Of a DNA stretch of 64,000 nucleotides, positions 26,649 through 35,034 are shown one piece after another. A program made the position numbers and the translations under genes. Numbering within the stretch: position 1 is the first letter of the stretch; the number at the start of each line of letters is the position of its first letter. The stretch is from AP-15 sp963703665 (GTDB lineage Bacteria; Pseudomonadota; Alphaproteobacteria; ATCC43930; CGMCC-115725): contig CAVPFB010000002.1 in NCBI GenBank assembly GCA_963703665.1, positions 1-64,000 of the forward strand, read 5' to 3'. The notes under the pieces are model-generated. The model searched no databases, was not told the origin of the DNA, and was given only the letters and a program-made list of their open reading frames with translations.

Positions 26649-27842
26649 TCAGTCGGTGACGATCCGCGCCTCGCGGTAGCCGCTGGCGACGACGCGCTGC
26701 AGCAGGCGGTCCGCCTGCTCCTTGCTCCTCACCGGGCCGAGACGCACCCGGTAGACCTCGATCCCGTGGACCGCGGCGGTCATCACCCGGACGCTGCCCA
26801 ATGGTGCGATGCGCGACTGCACCCGGCGCGCATTGTCCCGCTCCAGAAAGGCGCCGGCCTGAACAAAGATCCGACCGGAGGACCCGCTCGCTCCCTGCCT
26901 AACGTTCGACTGAGAAAGTGGCATTTCTGGGATGCGAGGCGGCTCGGCGAGGGTTTTGCGCTCGGGTACGGGTGTTGCGGCGCGAGGCAGCGGCGCGGCC
27001 TCGGCCGGCGCGATCAGAGCAAATCGGGACAATGCCGCATAGCCTTTGGCCGCATAGCCCCTGGTGGATGATGGCGGCGCATCGCTGGTTCGCGCCGGCG
27101 GCAGCATTGCCAGCCGCGCCATCGGCGGCGACGGACGGACGGCTGGTCGCGCTGTCGCCGTGTGAGCCATTGCCCAGGGTGCGCTGGTCGTCTTCGCGGG
27201 CGGCGCGGCGGAGGTGTATGCTGCGGATCGCGGCGCGGCCGTCGCGGCGGCTGCAGGCGGGGCGCCATCGGCGACCATGACGCGGCCCTCGCCCCCGTTG
27301 CGCATCGCCTCCTCGGCGACTTCGATGCTGGCGTCCTTGACGATCTTGACCTCGACCGGGGCCGTGCCCTCGGCCTCGAAGCCGAGGAGCTGCGCGGCGC
27401 GGCGCGACACGTCGATCAGGCGGCGGTCGACAAACGGCCCGCGATCGTTCACTCGCAGGCGCAGCGAGCGGCCGTTCTGCAGATTGGTCACTTGGACGAC
27501 GCTCGGCATCGGCAGGGTGGTATTGGCCGCGGTCAGCCGGTTCAGATCGAAGATTTCGCCGTTGGCGGTCGATCGACCCTGAAAGTATTCGCCGTACCAC
27601 GAGGCGACGCCGGTTTTGTCGTAGTTGTAATCGACCGTGGGGTAGTACCACACACCGCCAATTTCATAGGGTCGGCCGACCCGGTAGCTGCCCTGCCCGT
27701 CGCCGGGCGGGCCGGCGGCGCTGCTGTAAGATCCGACATAGGGCCGCGACGAGCAGCCGGCGAGCAGCACACCGAGCAAAACAATCGGTGCGGCAATGCG
27801 CGCGCGGCCGCCTGCTCCCCCCGCCTCCGCTACCCCCGACAT
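26649..27842 (-). CDS. rlpA: septal ring lytic transglycosylase RlpA family lipoprotein with SPOR domain
   Basis: About 397 residues, start ATG at 27842. The lipoprotein signal ends in LLGVLLAGCSS. The double-psi beta-barrel domain follows: GVASWYGEYFQGRSTANGEI with the catalytic-region YGxxxxGxxTANGE pattern, TTLPMPSVVQVTNLQNGRSL, and VNDRGPFVDRRLIDVSRRAA. A long Ala/Pro-rich linker (about residues 200-300) leads to a C-terminal SPOR domain (IFVQAGAFLERDNARRVQSR ... EVYRVRLGPVRSKEQADRLL). RlpA cleaves naked glycan strands at the septum, and SPOR binds denuded glycan. Confidence 0.92.
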   Translation of the reverse strand: MSGVAEAGGAGGRARIAAPIVLLGVLLAGCSSRPYVGSYSSAAGPPGDGQGSYRVGRPYEIGGVWYYPTVDYNYDKTGVASWYGEYFQGRSTANGEIFDLNRLTAANTTLPMPSVVQVTNLQNGRSLRLRVNDRGPFVDRRLIDVSRRAAQLLGFEAEGTAPVEVKIVKDASIEVAEEAMRNGGEGRVMVADGAPPAAAATAAPRSAAYTSAAPPAKTTSAPWAMAHTATARPAVRPSPPMARLAMLPPARTSDAPPSSTRGYAAKGYAALSRFALIAPAEAAPLPRAATPVPERKTLAEPPRIPEMPLSQSNVRQGASGSSGRIFVQAGAFLERDNARRVQSRIAPLGSVRVMTAAVHGIEVYRVRLGPVRSKEQADRLLQRVVASGYREARIVTD

Positions 27843-27868
27843 CGTCCCCCCGCCCCGCCTGCCGGCGA

Positions 27869-28882
27869 TCAGCCGTGCTCGATGCGCTCCCCGTCCACCA
27901 TGCTGTCGGCGAGATAGCCGACCGCGGCGGCAAAATAGGTGGATTTGTTCCATCTCATGATGGTTCGGAAATTGTCGTAGACCAGCAATGCCGGCCCCTC
28001 GGCGCCGTCCGGCATCACCAGCGAGGCCTCGACATCGCCGGGCGCCAGCGGACCCGCGCCGGCGCTGCGGATCCCCATCCGGCTCCACTCCAGGGTCGGC
28101 CGCCTGACCTCGAGCCCGGTATAGCGCGCATCGAATCCGGGCGGCAGCAGCACCGCCCTCCCCCACGACTGGCCGTCGCGCCAGCCGAGATGGGCGATGA
28201 AATTGGCGATCGAGGCGAGAACGTCGGCGCGGTCGGTCCAGATATTGCGGCGGCCGTCGCCGTCGAAATCGACCGCATAGCCGAGAAAGGTCGACGGCAT
28301 AAACTGGCATTGACCCATTGCCCCGGCCCACGAGCCGGTCATGTTCCCGGCCGCGACGTTGCCCTGGTCGACGATGCGCAAGGCCGCGATCAGCTCGCCG
28401 CGGAAATAAGGCCCGCGCCGCCCGTCAAAGCCCAGCGTCGCCAGCGACGACACCACCATGTAGTTGCCGGTGACCGCCCCGAAATCGCTTTCGAGACCCC
28501 ATAGCGCCACGATAAATCGGGGTTCGACGTAATAGCGCCGCCAGACCGCGTCGAGCAATTGCCGGTTGTCGACCAGCTGGCGGCGCGCATTCTCCTCGCG
28601 CTGCGGCGTGACCGTCTTCTGCAGATATTGGGCAAAGGTCAGCACCTGCTCGGGTTGCCGATGGTCGAGCTCGACGACGTGCGGCAGATATTCCGCATAC
28701 CGCAGCGCCAGATCGATCGTCGACAGCCGGATCCCGCGCGCCGCCGCGTCGCGCCGCACCGCATAGAGGAAAGCCGTGAAGCCATCCTCAGCCGCTCGGG
28801 CGGGCAAACCCAAAAACGCGGCCGGCGCGGCCAGAAGTGGTGCCGCGAGCAACGATCGACGGCTGACCCGACCAAGCCGCAT
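27869..28882 (-). CDS. lytic murein transglycosylase (MltB/SLT_2 type)
   Basis: 337 residues from ATG at 28882. The N-terminus RVSRRSLLAAPLLAAPAAFL resembles a Tat signal. The SLT_2 domain is clear: LPHVVELDHRQPEQVLTFAQ, LLDAVWRRYYVEPRFIVALW followed by the catalytic Glu in GLESDFGAVTG, AALRIVDQGNVAAGNMTGSW, AGAMGQCQFMPSTFLGYAVD, and DVLASIANFIAHLGW. It lacks the C-terminal peptidoglycan-binding domain of some homologues; the end is NKSTYFAAAVGYLADSMVDG. Periplasmic; cleaves the MurNAc-GlcNAc bond with anhydro product. Confidence 0.92.
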   Translation of the reverse strand: MRLGRVSRRSLLAAPLLAAPAAFLGLPARAAEDGFTAFLYAVRRDAAARGIRLSTIDLALRYAEYLPHVVELDHRQPEQVLTFAQYLQKTVTPQREENARRQLVDNRQLLDAVWRRYYVEPRFIVALWGLESDFGAVTGNYMVVSSLATLGFDGRRGPYFRGELIAALRIVDQGNVAAGNMTGSWAGAMGQCQFMPSTFLGYAVDFDGDGRRNIWTDRADVLASIANFIAHLGWRDGQSWGRAVLLPPGFDARYTGLEVRRPTLEWSRMGIRSAGAGPLAPGDVEASLVMPDGAEGPALLVYDNFRTIMRWNKSTYFAAAVGYLADSMVDGERIEHG

Positions 28883-29124
28883 CGCAAGAGCCCCCTGATG
28901 CAGTCTTCCCCGGACGCTTTCTTGCCACAACCGAACCGGGTCGCGCAATATCGCGGGCGGAGCGCCAGAATTCCGGCGCTGGAATCTTGCGAATTGGCAA
29001 GCTCCGCGAAAGGGGCCGGCGAATTGATGGCTCCGCACACCGGTCGGATTCGCGCAACCTTGACAAAACGCCGCGGCGAACGTAACGCAGAGGCCGGGCC
29101 GCACACCCGTTGGGAGGATTTGCG

Positions 29125-30176
29125 ATGGGAGAGATTTTCTGGGCCTCGGCGTCACCCATTTTCCGCCGCTGTCGGGAACCGACGAGAGCATGGGGCGGAT
29201 CCTGAAGCGGGTTCTCGACGACCCGGCGCTGCCCGAGCAATACCGCCATCCCGAGGGCTGGCCGGCGGCGATGCGCGAGGAATACGGGAGCGACCACGGG
29301 TTGTCGGCGGCCAGGCGGCATCGCGAGGCGCTGATCGCCGGCTTTCGCAACGCCCGGCGCGCGCTCGACGAGTTCGCCCCCGACCTGGTCGTGATCTGGG
29401 GCGACGACCAGTACGAAAATTTCAAGGAAGACATCATCCCGCCATTCAGCGTGCTGGCGTATCAATCGATGGCGCCAAAGCCGTGGGAGTACTATCGTAA
29501 CGCCAACGCCTGGGGCGAACCGCACGACAAGGTCTTCGAATACAAAGGCCATCGCGACGCTGGAAAATATCTCGCCGGCAAGCTGCTCGAAACCGGGTTC
29601 GACGTCTCTTATGCCTACCGGCCATTGCACCATCAGCTCGGGCACGCGTTTCTGAACACTCTGCTGTTTCTGGATTACGATCGGCAGGGGTTCCCCTATC
29701 CGGTGCTGCCGTTTCAGGTCAATTGCTACGGCCGCCGGGTGATCGCCCAAGAAGCCGGAGTGCGCTCGCTGAGCGAATTGCCGGCCGAGGCCGATTTCGA
29801 TCCGCCCTCCCCGGCCCCGTGGCGTTGCTTTGATCTCGGTGCGGCCTGCGCCCGGATCGCCAAGGACAGCCCGTACCGGGTCGCGCTGATCGCCTCGTCG
29901 AGCTGGTCGCACGCGTTTTTGACGCCGAAAAACTATCTCCTCTACCCGGATGTCCCGGCCGACCGCCGCCTCTACGACGCTCTGGTCAAAAGTGATTACG
30001 GAACCTGGCGCGAGCGCCCGCTGAGTGCGGTCGAGGACAGCGGCCAGCAGGAGATCCTGAACTGGATGTGCCTGATGGGCGCGATGAACGCGCTCGGCCG
30101 GCGGCCCAGCGAAACCCAGTTTATCGAGACTTGGATCTTCAATTCGAGCAAATGCTTCGCGGTCTGGGAGGCATGA
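29125..30176 (+). CDS. LigB-type class III extradiol dioxygenase, frameshift near start
   Basis: About 350 residues. The ATG at 29125 has a gggagga site; restoring one T in the run at 29134-29137 gives MGEIFLGLGVTHFPPLSGTD, the expected opening with the first Fe-binding His, joining the open frame at ESMGRILKRVL. Other family features: DLVVIWGDDQYENFKEDIIP, LHHQLGHAFLNTLLFLDY, YPVLPFQVNCYGRR, and the late VALIASSSWSHAFLTPKN with a His ligand. Homologues cleave protocatechuate, gallate or related catechols using non-haem Fe(II). It is first in a plus-strand cluster with two ferritin-like proteins, two ferredoxins and an amidohydrolase. Substrate unknown. Confidence 0.87.
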
Positions 30177-30197
30177 GCCCATAGGCGGCGGCGGGCG

Positions 30198-30935
30198 ATG
30201 CCCGATCTGCCGGGTCGCGAGCTGGCGCAGGAGCTGATCGGCGCGAGCCGGGTGGAGGGCCGCGCCACCCCGATCGAGGCGGTGATCGCGGCCGCCGGGA
30301 ATGACAGCCTCGACGACGCTGCCGCTGCCCGGCTGATCGGCCGGCTGTGGACGCTCGAGCGGATGTTTTACTACATCTATGGCGGCTGGGGCCAAGGGCT
30401 GGAGATGAACGACTTCCCGGCCGCGGTCAAATACTTGTTCGCTAAACAGATCGTCGACGAATTGACGCATGAGATGCTGTATCTGGACGCGCTGTTGCGC
30501 CGCGGCGCCATCGCCACCCAGAAGGACGCGTTTCACCAGCCCTATGGGCGTTTCTCGGTGGATTCGGGATTGGCCTATTACGTCTTTTCGTTGCGCAACC
30601 TGGCGACCTACCCGCATCCGATCCGCATCGCCGCGCTGAACCTCGGCCCCAAGATCATTGAATACGAGTGGATGGAGGGGCTGGCCGCGGCGACCGCCGA
30701 CCCGGACCTCAAAGCCGTCTTTGAGAGCCAGGCGGTCGAGAACCGCAGCCACATCAATATGGGTCGCCGCATCGTCGAGGAATGTATTGAGAAGCCGGTC
30801 GAAGCCGAGCTGTGCCGCTGGGCCTGCGCGGTCGCTCGGCGCGACTATGGCCGCTTTTTGCACGAGCTCGGCGATTTCGTCCTCGACCGGCTGACGCCGG
30901 CGCCGCCGATGCCGCGGGTCCAGGTGATGGATTGA
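30198..30935 (+). CDS. ferritin-like diiron protein (copy A)
   Basis: 245 residues, mostly helical. It shows the four-helix diiron ligand pattern: Glu in LERMFYYIYGGWGQGLE, E-x-x-H in KQIVDELTHEMLYLDALL, Glu in IIEYEWMEGLAAATAD, and a second E-x-x-H in SQAVENRSHINMGRRIVEEC. This is the arrangement of ferritin-like oxygenases and oxidases. I do not recognise a named subfamily. It lies 21 bases after the LigB-type gene and is followed after 10 bases by a ferredoxin, suggesting it is reduced by it. Proposed role: oxygen-activating component acting on a small molecule before or after ring cleavage; this is inference. Confidence 0.75.
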   Translation: MPDLPGRELAQELIGASRVEGRATPIEAVIAAAGNDSLDDAAAARLIGRLWTLERMFYYIYGGWGQGLEMNDFPAAVKYLFAKQIVDELTHEMLYLDALLRRGAIATQKDAFHQPYGRFSVDSGLAYYVFSLRNLATYPHPIRIAALNLGPKIIEYEWMEGLAAATADPDLKAVFESQAVENRSHINMGRRIVEECIEKPVEAELCRWACAVARRDYGRFLHELGDFVLDRLTPAPPMPRVQVMD

Positions 30936-30945
30936 GGCAACCGGC

Positions 30946-31197
30946 ATGGCCAGTCTCAAGATCGATCACGACCGCTGCACCGAGTGCCGGATGTGCTACA
31001 TCGTCTGCCGCGAGATTGACCTCAACGCCGTCTATGTCGCGCTGGAGCCGTTGCACCGCATCGAAATCGACATCGCCAAATGCACCTATCCCGGGTGCAC
31101 CGCATGCCTGATGTACTGCCCGGCCGAAGGCTCGATCGTCGAGGCCGAGACCGGCCGCTCCCTGGTCCCGCCCCCATCCGAAGCCTGGCGGAGCTGA
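30946..31197 (+). CDS. small 2x[4Fe-4S] ferredoxin-like protein (A)
   Basis: 83 residues. Two cysteine clusters: DRCTECRMCYIVCREIDLNA (C-x2-C-x2-C-x3-C) and CTYPGCTACLMYCPAEGS (C-x4-C-x2-C-x3-C). The spacing between clusters is about 30 residues, as in low-potential ferredoxins, and the second cluster has the wider C-x4-C form. It directly follows the first ferritin-like gene and would supply electrons to it. Cytosolic. Confidence 0.85.
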   Translation: MASLKIDHDRCTECRMCYIVCREIDLNAVYVALEPLHRIEIDIAKCTYPGCTACLMYCPAEGSIVEAETGRSLVPPPSEAWRS

Positions 31198-31211
31198 TGG
31201 CAATGGAACAG

Positions 31212-31285
31212 CGAGATTGCTTCGTCGCTACGCTCCTCGCAATGACCACTGGTTTTGTCATTGCGAGCGGAGCGAAGCAATCCCG
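31212..31285. repeat. REP-like palindrome (gtcattgcgag family)
   Basis: Left arm agattgcttcgtcgctacgc tcctcgcaatgac and right arm gtcattgcgag cggagcgaagcaatcccgat are inverted copies around ggtttt. This is a common alphaproteobacterial palindromic repeat. It lies between ferredoxin A and ferritin-like protein B. Confidence 0.8.
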
Positions 31286-31308
31286 ATAACGCAGCACAGG
31301 GAGGCGAT

Positions 31309-32049
31309 ATGCACCCGATCCTCGAACAGTTCTGCGACAAGTGGGTGTGGCCGACGATGCCCGGGGCGCCCGGTGCCGCGTTCCGGCTGCGCCTGACCCG
31401 CGAGCAGTGCCTGAAGGGCTGGGAAATCTTGCTGCAGCGCACGCTCGCCGAGATCGAGCGCGAGCTGGCCAGCAACGACGAGGACTGGAAACGAGACCGC
31501 GCGCTGCGCGGCTACGCCGCCGAAGGCGTGCACATGTCGATCAAGCAGATGTCGGGGCAGCTGCTGTCGGTCGATATCGCCGACCAGGAGCGCTACATCG
31601 ATCTGCAGCGCATGCGCGCCCGCCAGATCTGGGACGAATGCAAGCATTCGAAGCTGCACGCCGACGTCCTATTGGGAAAGGGCTGGATCGCGAACGAACG
31701 CGAGCTCGAGGACATTGCCGCCGCCAACGCCCAGCCGTTGCCGGCCTATTTCGGCATGTCGATGATGTTCCCGCACATCCACCCCTTGGCCCGCGCCGCG
31801 CAGAATTATTACCAGGAGGCGAATGCCTGCATCGGCATCATGGCCTATCTCGAGCGGGTTGCCGACCCGTTGGTGCGGCACGAGCACCTCTCGCAGCGCG
31901 ACGAGGAGCTGATGCACTTCATGGAAGGCAAGTTCCAGATCGACTTCCTGTGCGCGACCCCCGAGACGCAGCAGCCGGTCGAGGAGGCGCTGGCTTACCT
32001 GCTGCACCAGATCGGCGGCATCCCGCGCGAGCGACGCGAGGAAGCGTGA
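31309..32049 (+). CDS. ferritin-like diiron protein (copy B)
   Basis: 246 residues from the ATG at 31309 (gggaggcgat upstream). Again helical with diiron-type ligands: AAEGVHMSIKQMSGQLLSVD and ARQIWDECKHSKLHADVLLG (E-x-x-H as ECKH), then NYYQEANACIGIMAYLERVA and SQRDEELMHFMEGKFQIDFL (E-x-x-H as ELMH). It is almost the same length as the protein at 30198-30935 but is not obviously the same family at sequence level. Like it, it is followed by a small ferredoxin. The two may be alpha and beta subunits of one diiron oxygenase, or two separate oxygenases. Confidence 0.72.
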   Translation: MHPILEQFCDKWVWPTMPGAPGAAFRLRLTREQCLKGWEILLQRTLAEIERELASNDEDWKRDRALRGYAAEGVHMSIKQMSGQLLSVDIADQERYIDLQRMRARQIWDECKHSKLHADVLLGKGWIANERELEDIAAANAQPLPAYFGMSMMFPHIHPLARAAQNYYQEANACIGIMAYLERVADPLVRHEHLSQRDEELMHFMEGKFQIDFLCATPETQQPVEEALAYLLHQIGGIPRERREEA

Positions 32050-32095
32050 CGCTGTGCGCGCAACTCGAACCAGGCTGACGATGCCGGCACGTTAC

Positions 32096-32175
32096 TGTCG
32101 CCCCCGCGCAAGCGGGGGTCCAGGGGCCAATGCAGGTCGCCTGCCCTGGGTTCCCGCTTTCGCGGGAATGACGGG
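32096..32175. repeat. REP-like palindrome (cccccgcgcaagcgggggtcc family)
   Basis: Left arm tgtcgcccccgcgcaagcgg and right arm cccgctttcgcgggaatgacg, with ccagggg/ccctggg inner arms. The same family occurs at 50148-50225 between kdpB and kdpC. Confidence 0.8.
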
Positions 32176-32232
32176 GAATGCCTTGCTCCGCATCAGTTAT
32201 TCTCGCGTATCTGGCGTAAGGGGCCGAGGGCA

Positions 32233-32433
32233 GTGAAGGTGCGGATCGATTACGCGATCTGCAATTCCTGCGGCCTGTGCCGCGAGGTCTGCCCGGAATT
32301 GGCGATCCGCCCGATGCTGCTCGAGCCGCGCCACCTCTACGAGGTGCAGCCGGCCAAATGCACCGGCTGCGGCGACTGCCTCGGCTATTGCCCGGCCCCC
32401 GGCGCCCTGGTGCAATACGAGTTCGTACAGTGA
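32233..32433 (+). CDS. small 2x[4Fe-4S] ferredoxin-like protein (B)
   Basis: 66 residues from the GTG at 32233. Clusters are AICNSCGLCREVCPELA and AKCTGCGDCLGYCPAPGA, both C-x2-C-x2-C-x3-C with Pro after the last Cys, the classical bacterial 8Fe ferredoxin. It follows the second ferritin-like gene after a REP element. With ferredoxin A this gives two matched oxygenase-reductant pairs in one cluster. Confidence 0.87.
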   Translation: MKVRIDYAICNSCGLCREVCPELAIRPMLLEPRHLYEVQPAKCTGCGDCLGYCPAPGALVQYEFVQ

Positions 32434-32439
32434 GGAGAT

Positions 32440-32569
32440 TTGTCATTCCGGGGCGTGGGCGCAGCCCGCGAGCCTGGAACCTATGAACACGGGACGGCCG
32501 AAAGCTGGGCGCAGGGCGATGTTCATACGGGCTCCGGACCCGGCCTGAGGGCCGTCCCGAAATGACAAT
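32440..32569. repeat. REP-like palindrome (tgtcattccgggg family)
   Basis: Begins tgtcattccggggcgtgggc gcagcccgcgagcctggaac and ends ggcctgagggccgtcccgaaatgaca. The terminal arms tgtcatt and aatgaca pair; it fills the gap between ferredoxin B and the amidohydrolase. Confidence 0.7.
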
Positions 32570-32589
32570 CGTGTAGGACGGAGAAAGAC

Positions 32590-33774
32590 ATGGCGCGCAA
32601 ATACACTCTGATGTCGTCGGACGGGCATCTCGAAGTGCCGCCCGAGCGGTGGGTGCATCGGGTCCCGGAAAAATACCGCGACCGCGCGCCGCATACCGTC
32701 CATCTGCCCGACGGCGGCGACGCCTTGATGATCGAGGGCCAACCGCTGCTCGAGGCGAATTTTCTCGATCTGCGCGCCGGCCGGGCCGAGGGCACCTGGC
32801 AGCCCTTCGGCCTCAAGGTCGCCGACGCCGCCGGCACCGGCTCGCCCGAGCAGCGCGTCAAGGAGCAGGACCAGGACGGCATGGACGCCGAGGTGCTGTT
32901 CGCGGCGATGGTGGCGGGGCCGGTGTTCTGGCGCAACATCAGCCATGACCAAGTCTACAAGGCCGTGATCCGCGGCTACAACGACTGGCTCGCCGAGGAA
33001 TACTGCGCGGTCGCGCCGGACCGGCTGATCGGCATGGGTGTCATACCGATCACCAACGTCGACGACGCGATCGCCGAGATGAAGCACTGCAAAAAGCTCG
33101 GGCTCAAAGGCATCCTGATGGGCGCCCTGCCCAGCGCCAAGGGCTATCCGACAGCCGAGGACGACAAGTTCTGGGCCGCCGCTGTCGACATGGACATGCC
33201 GGTGACCGTGCATGTCCAGTTCTACCGCACCGGCGCGCGAGCTAGCCAGCCGACCTTCAAGTATCCGAAAGAGGACCCGGTCATCATGCAGCGGCTGCGG
33301 CGGCCGTTTCTCGAATGGCTGTGCAATTTCGGATTGGCGCCGTCGGTCAGCATCGCCCAATTGGTGCTCGCCGGCGTGTTCGAGCGCCACCCCAAGCTCA
33401 AGGTGTTCTTTGCCGAGACCCGGCTCGGCTGGGTTCCGTTCTGGCTCGAGCACATGGATCTGTGGTACCAGCGCCATCTCGGCTGGGCCCAGGAATACCT
33501 CGGCTTCCAGCCGTTGAAGGAGCTGCCGAGCCATTACGTGCGCAACCACGTCTATTTCAGCGTGCAGTACGAGCGCGTCGCGGTCGAGGAGCGCCAGCAT
33601 GTCGGCGTCGACCGGATCATGTTCGCCACCGACTTCCCGCATATCGAATGCGAGTGGCCAAACTCGCGCCCGCTGATCGACAAAATCTACGCCGACATCC
33701 CCGAAGCCGACAAACGCCGCATCTGGGCCGACAACTGCGTCGAATTCTTCCACCTCGACCGCGCGTCGGTATAG
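32590..33774 (+). CDS. amidohydrolase family protein (Amidohydro_2 / decarboxylase type)
   Basis: 394 residues. Metal and barrel landmarks: MSSDGHLEVPPERWVHRVPE (D-x-H variant at the N-terminus), LFAAMVAGPVFWRNISHDQV, DRLIGMGVIPITNVDDAIAE, MPVTVHVQF (barrel His), KVFFAETRLGWVPFWLEHMD, and MFATDFPHIECEWPNS with the conserved metal-binding Asp. This matches the ACMSD/2,3-dihydroxybenzoate-decarboxylase-like branch, which often acts on ring-cleavage or aromatic acids. It closes the plus-strand cluster started by the LigB-type dioxygenase. Confidence 0.88.
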   Translation: MARKYTLMSSDGHLEVPPERWVHRVPEKYRDRAPHTVHLPDGGDALMIEGQPLLEANFLDLRAGRAEGTWQPFGLKVADAAGTGSPEQRVKEQDQDGMDAEVLFAAMVAGPVFWRNISHDQVYKAVIRGYNDWLAEEYCAVAPDRLIGMGVIPITNVDDAIAEMKHCKKLGLKGILMGALPSAKGYPTAEDDKFWAAAVDMDMPVTVHVQFYRTGARASQPTFKYPKEDPVIMQRLRRPFLEWLCNFGLAPSVSIAQLVLAGVFERHPKLKVFFAETRLGWVPFWLEHMDLWYQRHLGWAQEYLGFQPLKELPSHYVRNHVYFSVQYERVAVEERQHVGVDRIMFATDFPHIECEWPNSRPLIDKIYADIPEADKRRIWADNCVEFFHLDRASV

Positions 33775-33950
33775 GCTCGGCCTCTGTTCGCACAGCGCCG
33801 CTGCATTCTTCCTGCGGCGGCGTATCTCTCCGAGCCCATCTTATATGTCCGCTTTGGCAACTTGGGTGATCCTGGAACTCGGCGGAGCGAAGAGGAATCC
33901 GTGAACAGCCTTTGCAGTTGATATAAATTGGATGTTATCTTCCATTACCA

Positions 33951-34199
33951 TTACTCAGCAAAAGGCTCTAAAAAAAAATCGTATCTGCTGACCTCCACCG
34001 TTGAGCCGAGCAACTTTGCGATATTGTTGACTTGATCTTGGTCGAGAGGATAGGAACCGATTGCATCGGGGTCGTCCGGGCCAACCCGGGCAATCTCTTT
34101 AGCACGCAAAAAATCACTCGCTGGAATGTCACACGCGATAGCCAACAGCTCGGTCTTTCGGTCGTATCCGGTGAGCCGGTGGACCCCACAAGCGCTCAT
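33951..34199 (-). CDS. immunity-like small protein for the colicin E3-type toxin
   Basis: 82 residues, acidic, starting MSACGVHRLTGYDRKTELLA and ending VNNIAKLLGSTVEVSRYDFF followed by LEPFAE. The ATG at 34199 overlaps the toxin stop codon (ATGA), so the two are translationally coupled. Its C-terminal Y-D-F/Y-F-L-E pattern is seen in small proteins found next to colicin E3-type domains, but I am not certain of a family name. It is not similar to Im3 by eye. Position, size and acidity make a cognate inhibitor the most likely role. AT content is higher than that of the scp genes. Confidence 0.6.
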   Translation of the reverse strand: MSACGVHRLTGYDRKTELLAIACDIPASDFLRAKEIARVGPDDPDAIGSYPLDQDQVNNIAKLLGSTVEVSRYDFFLEPFAE

Positions 34200-34450
34200 G
34201 GCTCTACCCTCCGCGTCGGATCGGGACCGGCGATCCGAATCCCGGTCTCTGGATCAAATTCCCCGAGGTGCCGGCCAAATCGATCGTACATTTCGACGGC
34301 AGCATGCTGATAATCCCATTCATATATCCTTCCCTGCCCATCTTTCCACCGCGCCCGAAGACCTCCCGGTCGCGGCGTTTTCGGTTTCGCTCGTCGCGCT
34401 TCCGGAAATCCCCGAAGATTCCTCGGGGGAAGGACGACACTCGTCCGCAC
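34196..34450 (-). CDS. stand-alone colicin E3-type 16S rRNase (cytotoxic) domain
   Basis: 84 residues from a GTG at 34450. The last 60 residues match the colicin E3 cytotoxic domain closely: PKTPRPGG, RARWKDGQGRIYEWDYQHAA, VEMYDRFGRHLGEFDPETG and IAGPDPTRR, against the known E3 pattern W-x-G-x-x-G-R-x-IYEWDSQHGELE ... HLGSFDPKTG ... GPDPKR. The E3 catalytic residues Asp510, His513, Glu517 and Arg545 correspond to Asp46, His49, Glu53 and Arg80 here. There is no receptor or translocation domain; scpB ends 9 bases upstream. E3-type enzymes cut 16S rRNA between A1493 and G1494. It overlaps the immunity-like gene. A chromosomal toxin module or a remnant of a larger bacteriocin are both possible. 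Confidence 0.88.
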   Translation of the reverse strand: MRTSVVLPPRNLRGFPEARRAKPKTPRPGGLRARWKDGQGRIYEWDYQHAAVEMYDRFGRHLGEFDPETGIRIAGPDPTRRVEP

Positions 34451-34458
34451 CTCATCGC

Positions 34459-35034
34459 TTACACGCCTTCACCGGCCGTCGGTGCGCCTTCGTCGAGGGT
34501 CGGCGGAGTGAGGTCGAGGAGGCCGGCGGCGCGCAACTCGTCGAGCGCCGGCAAGTCGCGCAGGGTGTCGAGGCCGAAATGGGCGAGGAAGCCGGGCGTC
34601 GTGACCCAGAGGAGCGGCCGGCCGGGAGTCATGCGGCGGCCCTTCGGGCGGACCCAGCCTGCTTCCATTAAGGTATCGAGGGTGCCTTTGCCGAGGCCGA
34701 CCCCGCGGATGTCCTCGATCTCGGCGCGGGTGACCGGCTGGTGATAGGCGATCACCGCCAGCGTCTCGATCGCCGCGCGCGACAATCGGCGGGCGACCGG
34801 ACGCTTGCTGCGCAAGGCGGAGGCAAGATCGGGTGCGGTGCGGAACGCCCAGCCGCCGGCCAGCCGGACGAGGTTGACCCCTCGCCCGGCATAGTGCTCG
34901 GCCAGCTCGCGCAGCAGCCCGGCGAGATCGGCCGCGTCGCCGAGGCGCTGCTCCAGAACCTCCTCGTTCAGCGGCTCACCGGCGGCAAACAGCATGGCCT
35001 CGACCAGCCGCAATTGCGGCGCCGGCCCGCTCAC
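34459..35034 (-). CDS. scpB: SMC-Scp complex subunit ScpB
   Basis: 191 residues with two winged-helix domains: LRLVEAMLFAAGEPLNEEVL at the N-terminus and ARRLSRAAIETLAVIAYHQP, VTRAEIEDIRGVGLGKGTLD (here GVGLGKG for the usual RGV-x-S), LMEAGWVRPKGRRMTPGRPL, LWVTTPGFLAHFGLDTLRDL. Partner of ScpA and SMC in chromosome condensation. Start overlaps the end of scpA by 4 bases (ATGA). Confidence 0.92.
   Translation of the reverse strand: MSGPAPQLRLVEAMLFAAGEPLNEEVLEQRLGDAADLAGLLRELAEHYAGRGVNLVRLAGGWAFRTAPDLASALRSKRPVARRLSRAAIETLAVIAYHQPVTRAEIEDIRGVGLGKGTLDTLMEAGWVRPKGRRMTPGRPLLWVTTPGFLAHFGLDTLRDLPALDELRAAGLLDLTPPTLDEGAPTAGEGV

Noticed and set aside
28788..30959. Long minus-strand open frame (723 codons) opposite the dioxygenase and ferritin-like genes
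   Set aside because: His/Arg/Asp-rich antisense translation with no domain; the plus strand carries clear enzyme motifs.
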